From Lindgomyces ingoldianus (taxonomy: Eukaryota > Ascomycota > Dothideomycetes > Pleosporales > Lindgomycetaceae), in assembly GCF_010093535.1 (NCBI RefSeq), contig NW_022985167.1, positions 532,260-596,259 on the forward strand: a DNA stretch of 64,000 nucleotides, read 5' to 3'. Of the stretch, positions 34,724 to 45,262 are shown piece by piece (position 1 is the stretch's first letter; each line of letters begins with the position of its first letter). Both the position numbers and the translations under genes were made by a program. The notes beneath the pieces are model-generated. The model was not told the DNA's origin. It saw only the letters and a program-made list of their open reading frames with translations, and did no database searches.

Positions 34724-34905
34724 ATCTACTATAGTTTGCTGCAATTTGCTATAGTTTGCCGCAATTTGCTGTAGTTTGCTGTAATTTGCTATAGTTTAGT
34801 GCAATTTGTTATAGTTTACCGCAATTTGCTGTAGTTTGCTGCAATTTGCTGTAGTTTGCTGCAATTTACTGTAGTTTGCTATAATTTACTGCAATTTACT
34901 TTATG
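34724..34905. repeat. 10/20-bp minisatellite (TTTGCTGCAA / TTTGCTGTAG)
   Basis: About 18 alternating 10-bp units; many CA are changed to TA. The core GCTGCAATTTGC also occurs in solo LTR family E. Confidence 0.9.
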
Positions 34906-35828
34906 CATTTCTTAACACTGCTAGGTAATATCTTACTAACAACTTTAGACATTAGCCTATTATATTTAAACAGCAGTTAAAGAAGCTAAACTAGCAGTTA
35001 TGCAAGTAAAACAGCTTGTTAAGGTATTACATGTACTACATTAATCTTTGCAGCGATAGAGAGGCAGAGGCAGAGGCAGAGGCAGCGCTAGAGCTCTCTA
35101 GGACTCTAAGAAATTCCTGCAGAGGCAATAAACTACACAAGCTGCAGCTTTATAACTAGGGCTTTAATGCTAAAAAAATTAAATTAAAGATATTAAGTAG
35201 CAGTATTAGGCGTAGTGTGGCGGTATTAGGCGGTGAAAGGAACAGGCGCAACGCTAGAGACTGCAAGGTGCAAAGAAGAGGAAGACTATTGTAAGAGCAG
35301 AAACACGTTAAGAGCTAGAGCTAGAACCTGTTCTTTTAATTACAGCTAATAATTAACTAATTTCTAAATAACTAATCTTAAATTTATATAAACTTTAAGT
35401 TTTTAAAAAGAAATTTTACTAACCTAATTAAAGCTAAGAATTAGCTAGCTATTATTTAAGTTTTTTTTTTATAGCTATATTAGTGTGTTAGGGATTAGTA
35501 TTAGTGCGAAGCTATGTGAGACACTAGAGGCATAAGGGACTAGATTAAATGTATTGCTAGAGGAATCCTTTGTAGGAGTCTATATATATGCGAAATAAGT
35601 AAGTAAGTCTTAGCAACAGGCCATAGTGAGATGCATACAACTATAGTGCTGACGCATCTAACCATTGTGTGACGACACATCTAACTATTGTGTGACAATG
35701 GTGACAACGCATCTAAGTGTCACCACTGTAAACAATTAGCTACACTAGTGTGTTAGAGATTAGTATTAGCTACGCTTAGTTACAGGCTATAATTAGTTAC
35801 ATGCTACAGTTAAATGTTGTTGTTATGC
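34906..35828. other. Mixed low-complexity and degenerate sequence
   Basis: It holds an (AGAGGC)n run at about 35058-35083 and a little-mutated GC patch near 35210-35290. RIP-altered single units of the 30-bp minisatellite lie at 35478-35512 and 35738-35785. A short array of CGCATCTAACCATTGTGTGA-type units lies at 35660-35735. No coding frame is supported. Confidence 0.6.
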
Positions 35829-35928
35829 GTCTATTACCTGTCTAATACTACTTTGCTAAGCATTATGCTGCCTGCAACTATTCTTTAACCTAAATAACCT
35901 ACCTTAATGCGCTAACTATTGCTCTAAG

Positions 35929-35975
35929 CAAGCTTTGCTTTTACAGATCATTTATAAACTGTTGTAGTATTTTAG
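35929..35975. repeat. Helentron-type 3' end (CAAGCTTTGCT plus tail)
   Basis: CAAGCTTTGCT (35929-35939) is the RIP-altered complement of the left terminal repeat. It is followed by a tail (ATCATTTATAAACTG...) matching 53776-53801 of the Helentron. The end is set at about 35975 where similarity stops. Confidence 0.6.
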
Positions 35976-36845
35976 TAATTCTTATAATAAGGTTATAAGC
36001 TTAGCTTTAAAGTGCTAAGCTAGTTACACATCTTTCTAAAGTTCTTTTTATATATAAAATGCTTAGTTACTTTTTATTTACTTACTAGTTAAAGTATAGC
36101 TATACTTATAAGTTTATTACATCTTTTAGTGTTTTCTTAGTAACTTAGGTTTATTTCTAGAGATAGGCTACATATAAAAATATGAATGTTATGTTTATAA
36201 TTAATTAGCCTATTATCTTTTAGCTATTTTAGTGCATAGTTCTCATAGTTAATCTACACGCCTACTTCCTCTAGCAGCTTATAACTAATAATAAGGTTAT
36301 AATAACTAGTGTTGTAAAGTATAAAGTATAATAGTATCTAGTAGTTATCTAGAACTAGATTAGCTTTAAAGTACTTATATACCTATCTATTTAGTCTATT
36401 ATTATACCTTACTAGAAAGATAGGCGCTATCTTAAAAAGCTTTACTTTAAGACCTTTTTTTACTATATATAAGTGCTTAGAATAAAGAAGGTTATAGCTA
36501 CTTACACTAGTGTTAATAAGGCTATTAAGCTTAATAGCTATTCTATTAGTAAAAATGCAGCAAAGTAGCATAAATAGCTTTCTGCTAAAGAGTAGCTGCT
36601 GTAGATTAGGACTAGAGGCTTTATTATGCGTCTTTAAGGAGGAGACTTTTTCTAAAGTAAAGCTTTTTTTAATAATAGTGCTTTTTTATTACTCAACTTT
36701 ATATTTAAGTCTACAGCTTCTATTAGCTTATTCTTTATATAAAAAGGTAAGTAGTTATAGCTAAAATGTTCTAACTTATAATAGTAATAGCATATAACAT
36801 TATCTTTAGCTATTAGTGTTAGTAGTAAAGTTATAACTTACACTA
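35976..36845 (-). pseudogene. Gypsy element K: aspartic protease region
   Basis: Minus-strand translation near 36330-36230 gives YYNLIISYKLLEEVGVQINY followed by ENYALK. This is the YDxIIGxxWLxxxxVxxDxxxxxLxW block that follows the active-site Asp in gypsy proteases. A further upstream block (VKKGLKVKLFKIAPIFLVRY, about 36460-36400) fits the protease body. RIP has changed Asp to Asn and Trp to stop. The left end meets the Helentron-type tail; the right end is the TA target (36844-36845) of foldback copy 2. It belongs with 37946-38852 and 62772-63622 (gag side) and 18181-18856 (RT side). Confidence 0.6.
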
Positions 36846-37945
36846 ACGTACTTCACAGGCGAGTTGCTTACACACCTAAGTTGCTTACTTTTGCTAAGAC
36901 CCTACTAAACTACCCTTCCTACACTAATGCATTCCCTACAACACTACTTAAACGCGCTAAAAGAATGCTAGATACAGCTTACACTCTAAGCTTTTAAATA
37001 AAACATAAAACTCTTAAAGAAATGTGCTGTAGCTATGTGTAAGGTTTTATAAAAAATAATAAATAACTATAGCACTAGACAACCTTTATAAGCTAATTTT
37101 ACAGCTAAATTATAGAGGCTAGGTAATAAAAAAAAGCAGGTAATTGTTAAGACTATACTTAAGCTATATGCGCAAGGAATTTCCCCTTAGATAGTATTTA
37201 TAGCTAATATAGCTAATTCTTTGCGCGCTAAGCGTAATCTAGGCTATGTTTACATAAACTAGCCTAGTACGTTTATAAAGCGTTATTTAGAGCTTAAAGT
37301 AATGTTTAAGCATAAGTATAACTATAAGAGAGCTTTCTATAAGAGTCCTAGGGTAATTTAGGGCAGGTTTAGCCTTGTAGAGAATATTAAAGCTAAGTAT
37401 AGCATTTAGGATAATAACATATACAACTTTAGCAAGATAAGGTTTATAATTAGCTAAATATCTTTTAACTATACTTACGCTTAAAACTTTACTTTAAGCT
37501 TTAAATAACACTTTATAAACATACTAGGCTAGTTTATGTAAACATAGCCTAGATTATGCTTAGCGCGCAAAGAATTAGCTATATTAGCTATAAATGCTAT
37601 CTAAGGGGAAATTCCTTGCGCATATAGCTTAAGTATAGTCTTAATAATCACCTGCTCCTTTTTATTACCTAGCCTTTATAATTTAGCTGTAGAATTAGCT
37701 TGTAAAAGTTGTCTAGTGCTATAGTTATTTATTATTTTTTATAAAACTTTGCACATAGCTACAGTATATTTCTTTAAGAGTTTTATGTCTTGTTTAAAAG
37801 CTTAGAGTGTAAGCTGTATCTAACATTCTTTTAGCGCGTCTAAGTAGTGTTGTGGGGAATGCATTAGTGTAGGAAGAGTAGTTTAGTAGGGTCTTAGCAA
37901 AAGTAAGCAACTCAGGTGTGTAAGCAACTCGCCTGTGAAGTACGT
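36846..37945. mobile_element. Fot1-derived 1.1-kb foldback element, copy 2
   Basis: Again exactly 1100 bp, with TA on both sides (36844-36845 and 37946-37947) and the same near-palindromic structure as 25129-26228. The equal length shows that the foldback moves as a unit rather than arising independently. The arms differ mainly by C/T and G/A. Confidence 0.92.
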
Positions 37946-38852
37946 TAATAAAGTAGCAACTTATAGTTATAAAATATTTTTATAAGTAAGCTTTTTTAAA
38001 CTTTTTTACACACACTAAGCACTAGTCTCTATAGCTACCTTCTATAAAAAGAATGTAATCTATTAGGCCTAGTAGCAGTAGTTAAAAAAGCTTATTATAA
38101 AGTTATAGTAGTAAATCTTTATGTGTACAGGCAGTAAGCCTAAGAGGGCATTATAGATCTTATTTTTTATTAGTCTAGCAGCAGCTTAGCTTTATTAGCT
38201 AGTTAAGTAAACTAAGCTTTAAAGTTCTTAAAGTTCTAAAATAACTTTATTTTTAGCTAGTAAAGCTTAGCCCTAGCCTTTAAGCGCTAGTAAGTGTTAA
38301 TAAAAGCTTTTTCTAAAAATTTAATAATACTAGTAACTAGCTATTACTTACTAGTTACATTTCTTTATTACTTTAAAGTGTAGTTATAAGTAGCTTAGAG
38401 CTTTTTTACTTATTTTTAATTTAGTGTAGTGCGCTTACATATTTTTATAGTTTTTTAAGTTACTATCTAAAGGGACAAAGTAGTTAGTGTTATGCAGTAG
38501 CTTACCTACAAGCAGGTTCTTCTAGTGCTTAATGTTATAGTTATTATTACCTATAAATATAAGTAGGTCTACTACTTTAGTAGAGTGTTATAAGCCTTTT
38601 TTCTAGCTTTATAAAGTAAACTGTGTAGTGTTTAGTGTAGCTAGAGTTATAAGTTTAAAGCGCAGCTACTTCCTTAGAGTGCTTATAGTTAGTGCTACTA
38701 TAAGCGTGCTACTTATTTACCTTAAAAAGTATAAGTAAAAAGTGTTTATAAATGCTAGCTTAGGTAAGTCTTTTAAAGTAGCAGCTTTAATGTTTTAGTT
38801 AGCTAGCTTTACTAAGGCCTTATCTAGCAGCTTCTAAGATATAGCTACCTAT
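37946..38852 (-). pseudogene. Gypsy element K: gag region, part 2
   Basis: Minus-strand reading is broken by Gln-type stops, with blocks such as LLIFIGNNNYNIKHQKNLLV near 38560 and a coiled, Leu-rich stretch near 38450-38300. No knuckle is clearly visible. Its position between gag N-terminus (62772-63146) and protease (35976-36845), all on the same strand, supports gag. It ends at CCTAT (38848-38852), the target duplication of chromovirus H. Confidence 0.45.
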
Positions 38853-39430
38853 TATTACAGCTAACAAGCAGACTGTAATAACCTAATTAGCTGTACTTTA
38901 CAGCTTAAGCAACATTAGATAGACAGCGCTTAAATCTGTCTTAGATAGATGACGTAACAAGCTAGATAAGGAATAGCTTTAGCTTTTAGATAAATGCATA
39001 GAAGGATGCACTGTCTAATAAAGGAAGTACGTTTGCACGCTATGCGCGCAGAACGCGCACAGCATGCACTGCATGTAAACCTTATGTATATAGTTTTAAT
39101 TATAACTATAGTTAAAAGGCTATAATTACTGTTTAGTCTTTACATACATAATAGACTAAGAAGCATTAATACCTTTATAAAAAAGACATTGCTGCCTTAT
39201 ATATCTTGCACTATATATACCTTCTATCTTATTCTTCTAGATTAGTTTACTAGCTTCCTATACAGCTGCTAGGTTAAACTACAACTTGCCTTTCTTATTC
39301 TTGCCTTACCTATACTCTGCTAGACAGACTGTACACCTAATCTAGCTAAGTCCTTCCCCTCTTCTGCTAATACCTATATAGGCTGTAGTGCTCCTAAAAT
39401 TACTATTTTAATAAAGTAAAGATTATAACA
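38853..39430 (+). repeat. 5' LTR of chromovirus H
   Basis: 578 bp, ending GATTATAACA. It contains the GC-rich patch GCGCGCAGAACGCGCACAGC near 39043-39062. It pairs with 62166-62771. Confidence 0.9.
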
Positions 39431-41349
39431 GTAATTACTACTACCTGTAAAGTATAGCTACCTTAACCTTAGACATTAGCATAACAGGCGCTTTAGCTGC
39501 TAGCACTAGCTAGACTCCTATAGCTACTAAAGAAGCGCAAAACTAGCAAATACTATATCTCTGCAACAAGCTAGAACAGCTTAGGCACTACCTCTAGCAA
39601 CAAGCATAACAAGGGCTGTCTAGCGCTTAACAACTATAAGCTTTTTAGCTAGAAGTAGCTAACCTTTAAAACATTACACACAAAAAAACTAGTATTAAGT
39701 TAAAAAAAACTTTACACTTAGCCCCCTTTAAGGCGTTTAACAGCTTTGCTAAAGACTTAAAACTAGTTCTAGCCTTACGCTAACAACTAGATAAACTATT
39801 AAGTAAATAAGAAACCCTTACTACTAGAAACACAAAGGGTTTTTAAAAACATTAATTCTTTTAAATTAGCCTTAACTACTATTTATAGGTTAGTTAACTA
39901 GAAAAAATAAGCAGTTAATAAAATAGACTTTTTATAATAAGAAAAAGGCTTTATCTAATAATACGCAGCCTGCTTTAGAAAACAACTAGCTATCTGCAGA
40001 TAGACAGATTAGAGAGCAATAGGATAAATGTTTTATAACAGGCTTTTAAAAGTAATTAAGAATAAATTTGCTTATATAAAGAAGCCTAAGAGCTTTAAAG
40101 AATATGTTAAAAAGGCACTTACCTATAACAAAAGACATGCTAAGTAATATAAAAAGAAAAGGATTAGTGTTACAACTTTAAAACCTAACTAGTTCTAAAA
40201 GAAGAAGAAGACTTTAAGGTTTAATAGTAAACTTATAGACCTTAGTTACGCTAAACACACGCGTAGCTTCTCTAAGAAAAAAAGTAGTTCCCTTAAAAGC
40301 ATAAAGCTGCCCCTAAATAAAGAATAAAAGAAATAGCTTAAAAAGAAGGCATGCCTTAACTGCAGAAAGTAGGTTACTTTTATTAAAACTGCCTAGACTC
40401 TAGAAAACTAGAGAATAAAAATAATAAGTTAGCTATAAAAGCTATGTACACTAACAAAGGCCTAACGCCTAAAGAAATATATAATAGGCTAAATAAAAGA
40501 CTCTACTAGAGATGTAGAGCTAACTACAAATCCCCTAACTGTCTAGTAGACTATTAAAAGGTAGAAGTCTAAGAAGAAGACAGTATCTCTAGAGCTATTA
40601 AATAAGCTGTAGTCTTTAAAGGATAGTAAAACTTAACGCAAGTAGTTAACTACGTTAAAAACATAAGAAAAAGAGAAAAACAGTACCTTCTCTAACAAAG
40701 TAGAACAGGCGTTTTAGCTAAAGAGCTTAAAAAATAGTTTAAGTAAGAGGACTACTAGAAATGTAAAGAACCCTACAACTATAACCTTTACAGAATAGGA
40801 CTTTATAAGGTAGTCCTAGATAATAACTACAACACTTATAAAGTTATAAAAAGAATTGCTATAGTCTACTATAACATATTAAATAAAGAAGAATAACAAA
40901 AGTTCTTTTAAAATATCTTAGTAAAAGAAGAAAGTTTTAACTAGCTTTAAACGCCCTTTTAGACCCCAGCTCTGTTAAAAGAACAACTAGACACACTACC
41001 CCTAGCACTAGCAGTAATAAGAAAAGAGCTAGAGAAACAATAAATCTGCAGACACTGCATCTTATGTAGAAGTAAGCAACACAATAACTTCTAATGTAAA
41101 GATAGAAGCTACCCCTTACAGATAATTTAAATAAAAGAATATCTACACTAGACATAGGTATAGCTAATACTAATCTACACTAATCTAGAATAATGTTTAT
41201 ACACATAGTACCTATACACAAGTAAATACTGTGTCTAGCACTAGCTAACTAAACACTAGGCTAGATAGTGGCTAATTAGCGTGCAAAAAAGTAAAAGGTT
41301 TATAGATACTCTAACAGGATTAGCTATAACATGCAAAATGCTAAACTGC
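39431..41349 (+). pseudogene. Chromovirus H gag (with zinc knuckle), 5' part of pol
   Basis: Plus-strand remnant of the capsid/nucleocapsid gene. Near 40349-40400 translation gives KACLNCRK, a stop, VTFIKTA, a CX2CX4HX4C knuckle with His lost; the same motif in element G reads ACLNCRKVGHFCQN. Upstream the frame is Gln/Leu-rich and mostly broken by CAG-to-TAG stops. The region ends at ACTGC (41345-41349), where G entered; it continues at 57762 with protease. The first part (39431-39650) is leader with no frame. Confidence 0.7.
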
Positions 41350-41933
41350 TGTTACAATCCTTGCTTCGTGGAAGCACTCGGGTCAATGGTATTCCTAGGG
41401 GAGTAGTAGGACGGGCAATAGGGGCCGACGACAGGGTGTACAGTCCTTCGTGAAGGCTATTAGGCTACTGGAGAAAGGGAGAGTGACCGGATCGTGGTTT
41501 GCCCTGTGTGCGGCAGTATGGTGGCTGGGGTCAAACAGTCCTGTTAGACAGGGTTAGAGGTATATATAGTGCAAGATATACAAATAGTATTACAGCCCTT
41601 TAGAAGGCTAAATGCTACTTAGTCTATGTAAAGAATAAACTAAATGTTAAACACACCTCCTAAAGGTTGTTTAAGGTGGGAACTATATACATGTTAGTAG
41701 GATGCTAAGGTGAGTCTAAGCGAGTTCCTTAAGCTAGCTGCCCTGCTAGCTTGTCCTAACTTGCTAGGACTTGCGTCCTATTCTCTTATTAGATAACGCA
41801 CTCCTCTATTACCGCAGGCAGCTGTGCTGCCTCTGTGTCCTCCAACTAGTTCTCAAGCGAGCCCTGACCCAACCCGACTAGACTGTGGAGCACCGCAGGT
41901 AGAGTTACGCTGGTCTAACCGTAGACCGTAACA
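41350..41933 (-). repeat. 3' LTR of chromovirus G (584 bp)
   Basis: It pairs with 57173-57756. Here the left 50 bp is little mutated (TCCTTGCTTCGTGGAAGC) while the other copy reads TTCTTACTTTGTAAAAGC there. Confidence 0.93.
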
Positions 41934-41955
41934 CGCTGCCCCTCCTCCCTAGCGG
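41934..41955 (-). promoter_or_regulatory. Polypurine tract of chromovirus G
   Basis: On the minus strand it reads AGGGAGGAGGGGCAGCG, next to the inner LTR edge. It supports minus-strand transcription of G. Confidence 0.7.
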
Positions 41956-42241
41956 CGTCCTTGCCGCTCTGCTCACACAACTGTGCTAGTAAGGGTTTAT
42001 TTATAAAGTAGGCGCCTACCTGCTAGAAGGCATTCTTAATATCTATCTTCCTTTTACTAAATAGCTTGTTAGTCTTGTTTATCCTGTTATCTTTATGCTG
42101 CTCTTTGTTTTAATCTCCTTTATTAGATAAAAATGCAACCCTGCAGCGCTTGCTAATTATTAAAGTTGTCCTATATGTTAACTCTATTGTTAGATAAATG
42201 CGTTAAATGTGTAAAAAAAAAATAATAGGTGTAACACTTTT

Positions 42242-42700
42242 ATGTCTAACACTATGTAGAAACATTTAAAGAGAGAGAGGAAGAAGCTTCTTTAGTCTGC
42301 TAAGGTTTTATAGGCATGTAATTATAAGCTTTCTAAGAAGCAGCTAATCTAAGTTTAGAAGTAAGTTTGTTTACTAAAAAAGATAGTAGAGGTAAGAGAT
42401 AAAGAGTGTTCTAAACAGGACTATATCTAAAAGTTACTAGATTTGTTAGAGGCTTGTTGCGCAAGGTACTTAAAGAAAGACCTCTCCTCCTTAGATAAGA
42501 TAGAGGCCCTTAAGGCTAAAGTAAAGGGCTGTTCTTCTCTACAGCCTTTGTTAGCGAGGACTTGTCTTTAAAGGCTGCTGCTATTTAGTAATAATGTGGC
42601 TGTTTCTTTTAATATAGGTGCCTTATTGCCTAGCTAGTTTCTTTTAGATAAGCTTAGAGGTACCCCTATACTAACAGCTGCGCGTTCTGCAAGTTCTTAG
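42242..42700 (+). pseudogene. Antisense accessory ORF in chromovirus G
   Basis: About 153 codons lie in one unshifted plus-strand frame, starting ATG TCT AAC ACT ATG and broken only by TAG/TAA codons that fit former CAG/CAA. It lies between the 3' end of pol and the 3' LTR and runs opposite to pol. The product was Lys/Leu-rich and probably coiled-coil in its first half (HLKRERKKLL..., LLKKIVEVRDKECSKQDYI). Its middle contains RYLKKDLSSLDKIEALKAK. The same segment (KYLKKDLLTLDKLKALKAK) occurs in chromovirus H at 61590-61665, also antisense to pol. No known family comes to mind; conservation in two elements argues for a real gene of this retrotransposon lineage. Confidence 0.7.
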
Positions 42701-45072
42701 CTAGTTCTTATGTGTTTTTACTAGTAAGCTACCTTTTTTATTTTACTAGAAATTCTTTTCTATTCTTTTAATTGCTAATAATGTGTTTAACTTTATACTT
42801 AGTTTTCTTATCTTTTTATCTCTGTGTAGATAGGGGAATTTTTTTAAGTGCTTTCTCTAGTTTAGAGACATAGAACTATAGGTGTATTTTTATGTGCAGG
42901 GGAAGCTTAAGCTTGCAGTTGTCCCTTTAGGTTTATAGAACTTTATATAGTCTTATCCTTTTCTTTACTAGCTTTCTAGAGGGTCTAGATATCTTAAGGT
43001 TCTTAGTATTAAGGTACATGTAGTCTCTTAGGTAGATTCTTAGGCCTAGTTGTTGTAATTTATTTATGTATTATTCTATTATTTCCTAACTAGATCTAGC
43101 CTTAATTACTAATTTTTTATGTATGTTTTATAAGTTTAATAACTAGTCTATTAATTTCTAAAAGTTTATAGGCTAGTTTCTTTATAGCACAAAATACAGG
43201 TTATACTTAAAATTAGCCTTATATAGTGTTTCTTTTGTTGTAACTAACTTTACTGTGTTAATAGCTAGCTGTGCTATTAAAAGCTATTCTGCTTAATTAT
43301 TCTAAGTGTAAGAGATGTACTTTCTTAGGTACTTTTTTACTTTAGCGTTTACTCTCTTAGTCTAACTGTTTATCTATAGATAGTATGCTATAGATAGTTT
43401 ATATGTTATACTAAGATGTTGCATAGCTGCTTTCTAGAATCTGCTAGTAAACAGTTTATCTTAGTTAAAGATAATAATTTTAGGACATCTATGTACTAAC
43501 GTAACATTTTATTTAAATTTATAAATAAATTTTTTAGCTATAATAGTCTTCTCTAACAGCTATGTATGTAAGTACTTAGTAGTCTTATTAAGGGTTACTG
43601 TAATTATGTTGCACATTCTTTCTATTTCTAGTTCTTTAGATAAAGGAAGTCTTGTAATAAAGTCTACTATAACTATTACTTATAGCTGTTTTAAGGCTTT
43701 AATTAGTTAAAGATATCTATAGGCTTTATACTTATGTAAGTTATTTTTATTACAAGTGTTACATTTTTAAGCACCTTAGTACATAATTGTTTTACTTTTA
43801 GTATGCGTTGCAGTATAGCAGCTTATAACTTCTTCTAAAGGGTGCCTATACCTAGGTGTTTAAACATTAGGGATTTATAGTATTTACAGATTAAGTTCTT
43901 TTATCCTTGCTTATTTGCTGTAAGCATGCAGAGTTTCTTTATAAGTTAGGGCTTATTATAGAGCTATTCTTTATTAGTTTCTTTAAAAAGTGTAAACTTT
44001 TTAGTTTTTTCTTCTTCTTTATTAAAGTAATTTAGTCTTTAGCTAAAAGTGTTAGCCTATTAGTTTTATGCTTTTAGGACATGCTTAATAATGTAATTAA
44101 ACTAAGTAAGCTTTATTACTTATCTTATATGCATAAGTAAAAGTTTTTTTACTGTTAAGAACATAACTAAGTTTACATAGTCTGTTATAATGTAGAAAGG
44201 TTTTACTATCCTGTGTAGCTCTATAGCCTATACTCTTACTGTGTTTAATATTGCTTTTAATTCTTTATTAGGTATGCTGTAGCTAGCTTTAAGTCCTAAG
44301 AACTTAGCAGAGTAGTACACTACTAGGTGCTATTTCTTATCCTTTTACTTTTAGTAGAGGGTTGCTCTGCTTGCTTCTAGAGAAGTGTCTGTGTAGATCT
44401 TAGTATCTAATTGTAGGTTGTATATCCTTAGCACTAGTTTATCTATTATAGCTTATTTTAGTGCTACAAATGCTTTGTTTATTTATAGAGTCTAGATAAA
44501 TTTTACTATAGCTTATTCTTTAGTAGTAGTGTTTATTAAGAGTATAGTAATTCTTAAGTAGTTCTTAATTATTTATTTAATATAGCCTAATAGTCTAAGA
44601 AATTCTTTAACTTTTTTAACTATTATTAGTTCTAGCTATTTAAGTACCTTCTATATCTTAGTTAGGTTAATTTTTATTTCTTTACTATTAATTATAAATT
44701 CTAAGTATTCTGTTTTAGTAACATAGAATTTACATTTAAAGAGCTGTAAATAAAGTCTGTACTTCTTTAGTTTCTCTAGAACTTTTTATACCTTTTATAT
44801 ATAGTCTTCTAAGCTATTCTTTAAGTAAATAAGAACATTATCTAGGTATACTAGAGTAAAGACATTAAAGTATAAGTTAAGAGCTATGTTAATAATCTAC
44901 TAAAATGTTACTAAAGCATTTGTTAAGCTAAACAGCATTACTAATAGTTTATAAAGTCCTTACAGGGTTCTAAATGCTATAAGCTACTTATCTTCTTCCC
45001 TTATTCTTATTTTATTAAATCTGTCCTGTACATTAAACTTTGTAGAGTATTAGGTTCCTTTTAGCTAGTTTA
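42701..45072 (-). pseudogene. Chromovirus G pol: RT core, RNase H, integrase
   Basis: Minus-strand remnant. Near 45055-45000 translation gives INQLKGT-YSTKFNVQDRFNKIR (one stop), the start of the RT palm. Near 44960-44900 come the LLVMLFSLTNALVTFQ-type block and, near 44865-44822, LVYLDNVLIYLKNSLEDYI, the YxDD box with the second Asp changed to Asn. RNase H follows (DTKIYTDTSLEAS near 44400). Integrase should occupy about 42.9-44.1 kb. It is cut at 45072 by the Helentron; the N-terminal RT lies at 53802-53900. Stops are overwhelmingly Gln codons. Confidence 0.85.
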
Positions 45073-45074
45073 TT

Positions 45075-45092
45075 AGCGGAGCTTGCTCCGCT
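45075..45092. repeat. Helentron 5' terminal palindrome
   Basis: AGCGGAGC-TT-GCTCCGCT, perfect and unmutated. The first 11 bases are repeated inverted at 53758-53768. Confidence 0.85.
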
Positions 45093-45262
45093 CCTTTCTG
45101 TGGACTTTGGTTTTCTTTAGTTAGGGCTTAGCAGCTAAGAATTACTGCTTTCAGCCTTTTTAGGCTTACGTAAGCATAAAAATAGCAGATCCTTAGATAA
45201 TTATTTCCTGCGCGAAAACTAAAACCTTGCTGCGCGTGTTGTCTAATACTTGTCTAATACCT

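Larger units (their letters stand above)
18857..35975 (+). mobile_element. Second Helentron-like insertion, filled with other elements
   Basis: The left end is the palindrome AGCAGAGCTTGCTCTGCT (18857-18874), a RIP-altered match to the left end of the Helentron at 45075. The right end carries CAAGCTTTGCT (35929-35939) followed by a tail of about 36 bp resembling 53769-53801. The doublet motif typical of the Helentron occurs once near this end (35828-35848). No Rep or helicase is visible between, so a non-autonomous member enlarged by later insertions is the simplest reading. It is possible that the two ends belong to different insertions. Confidence 0.45.
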
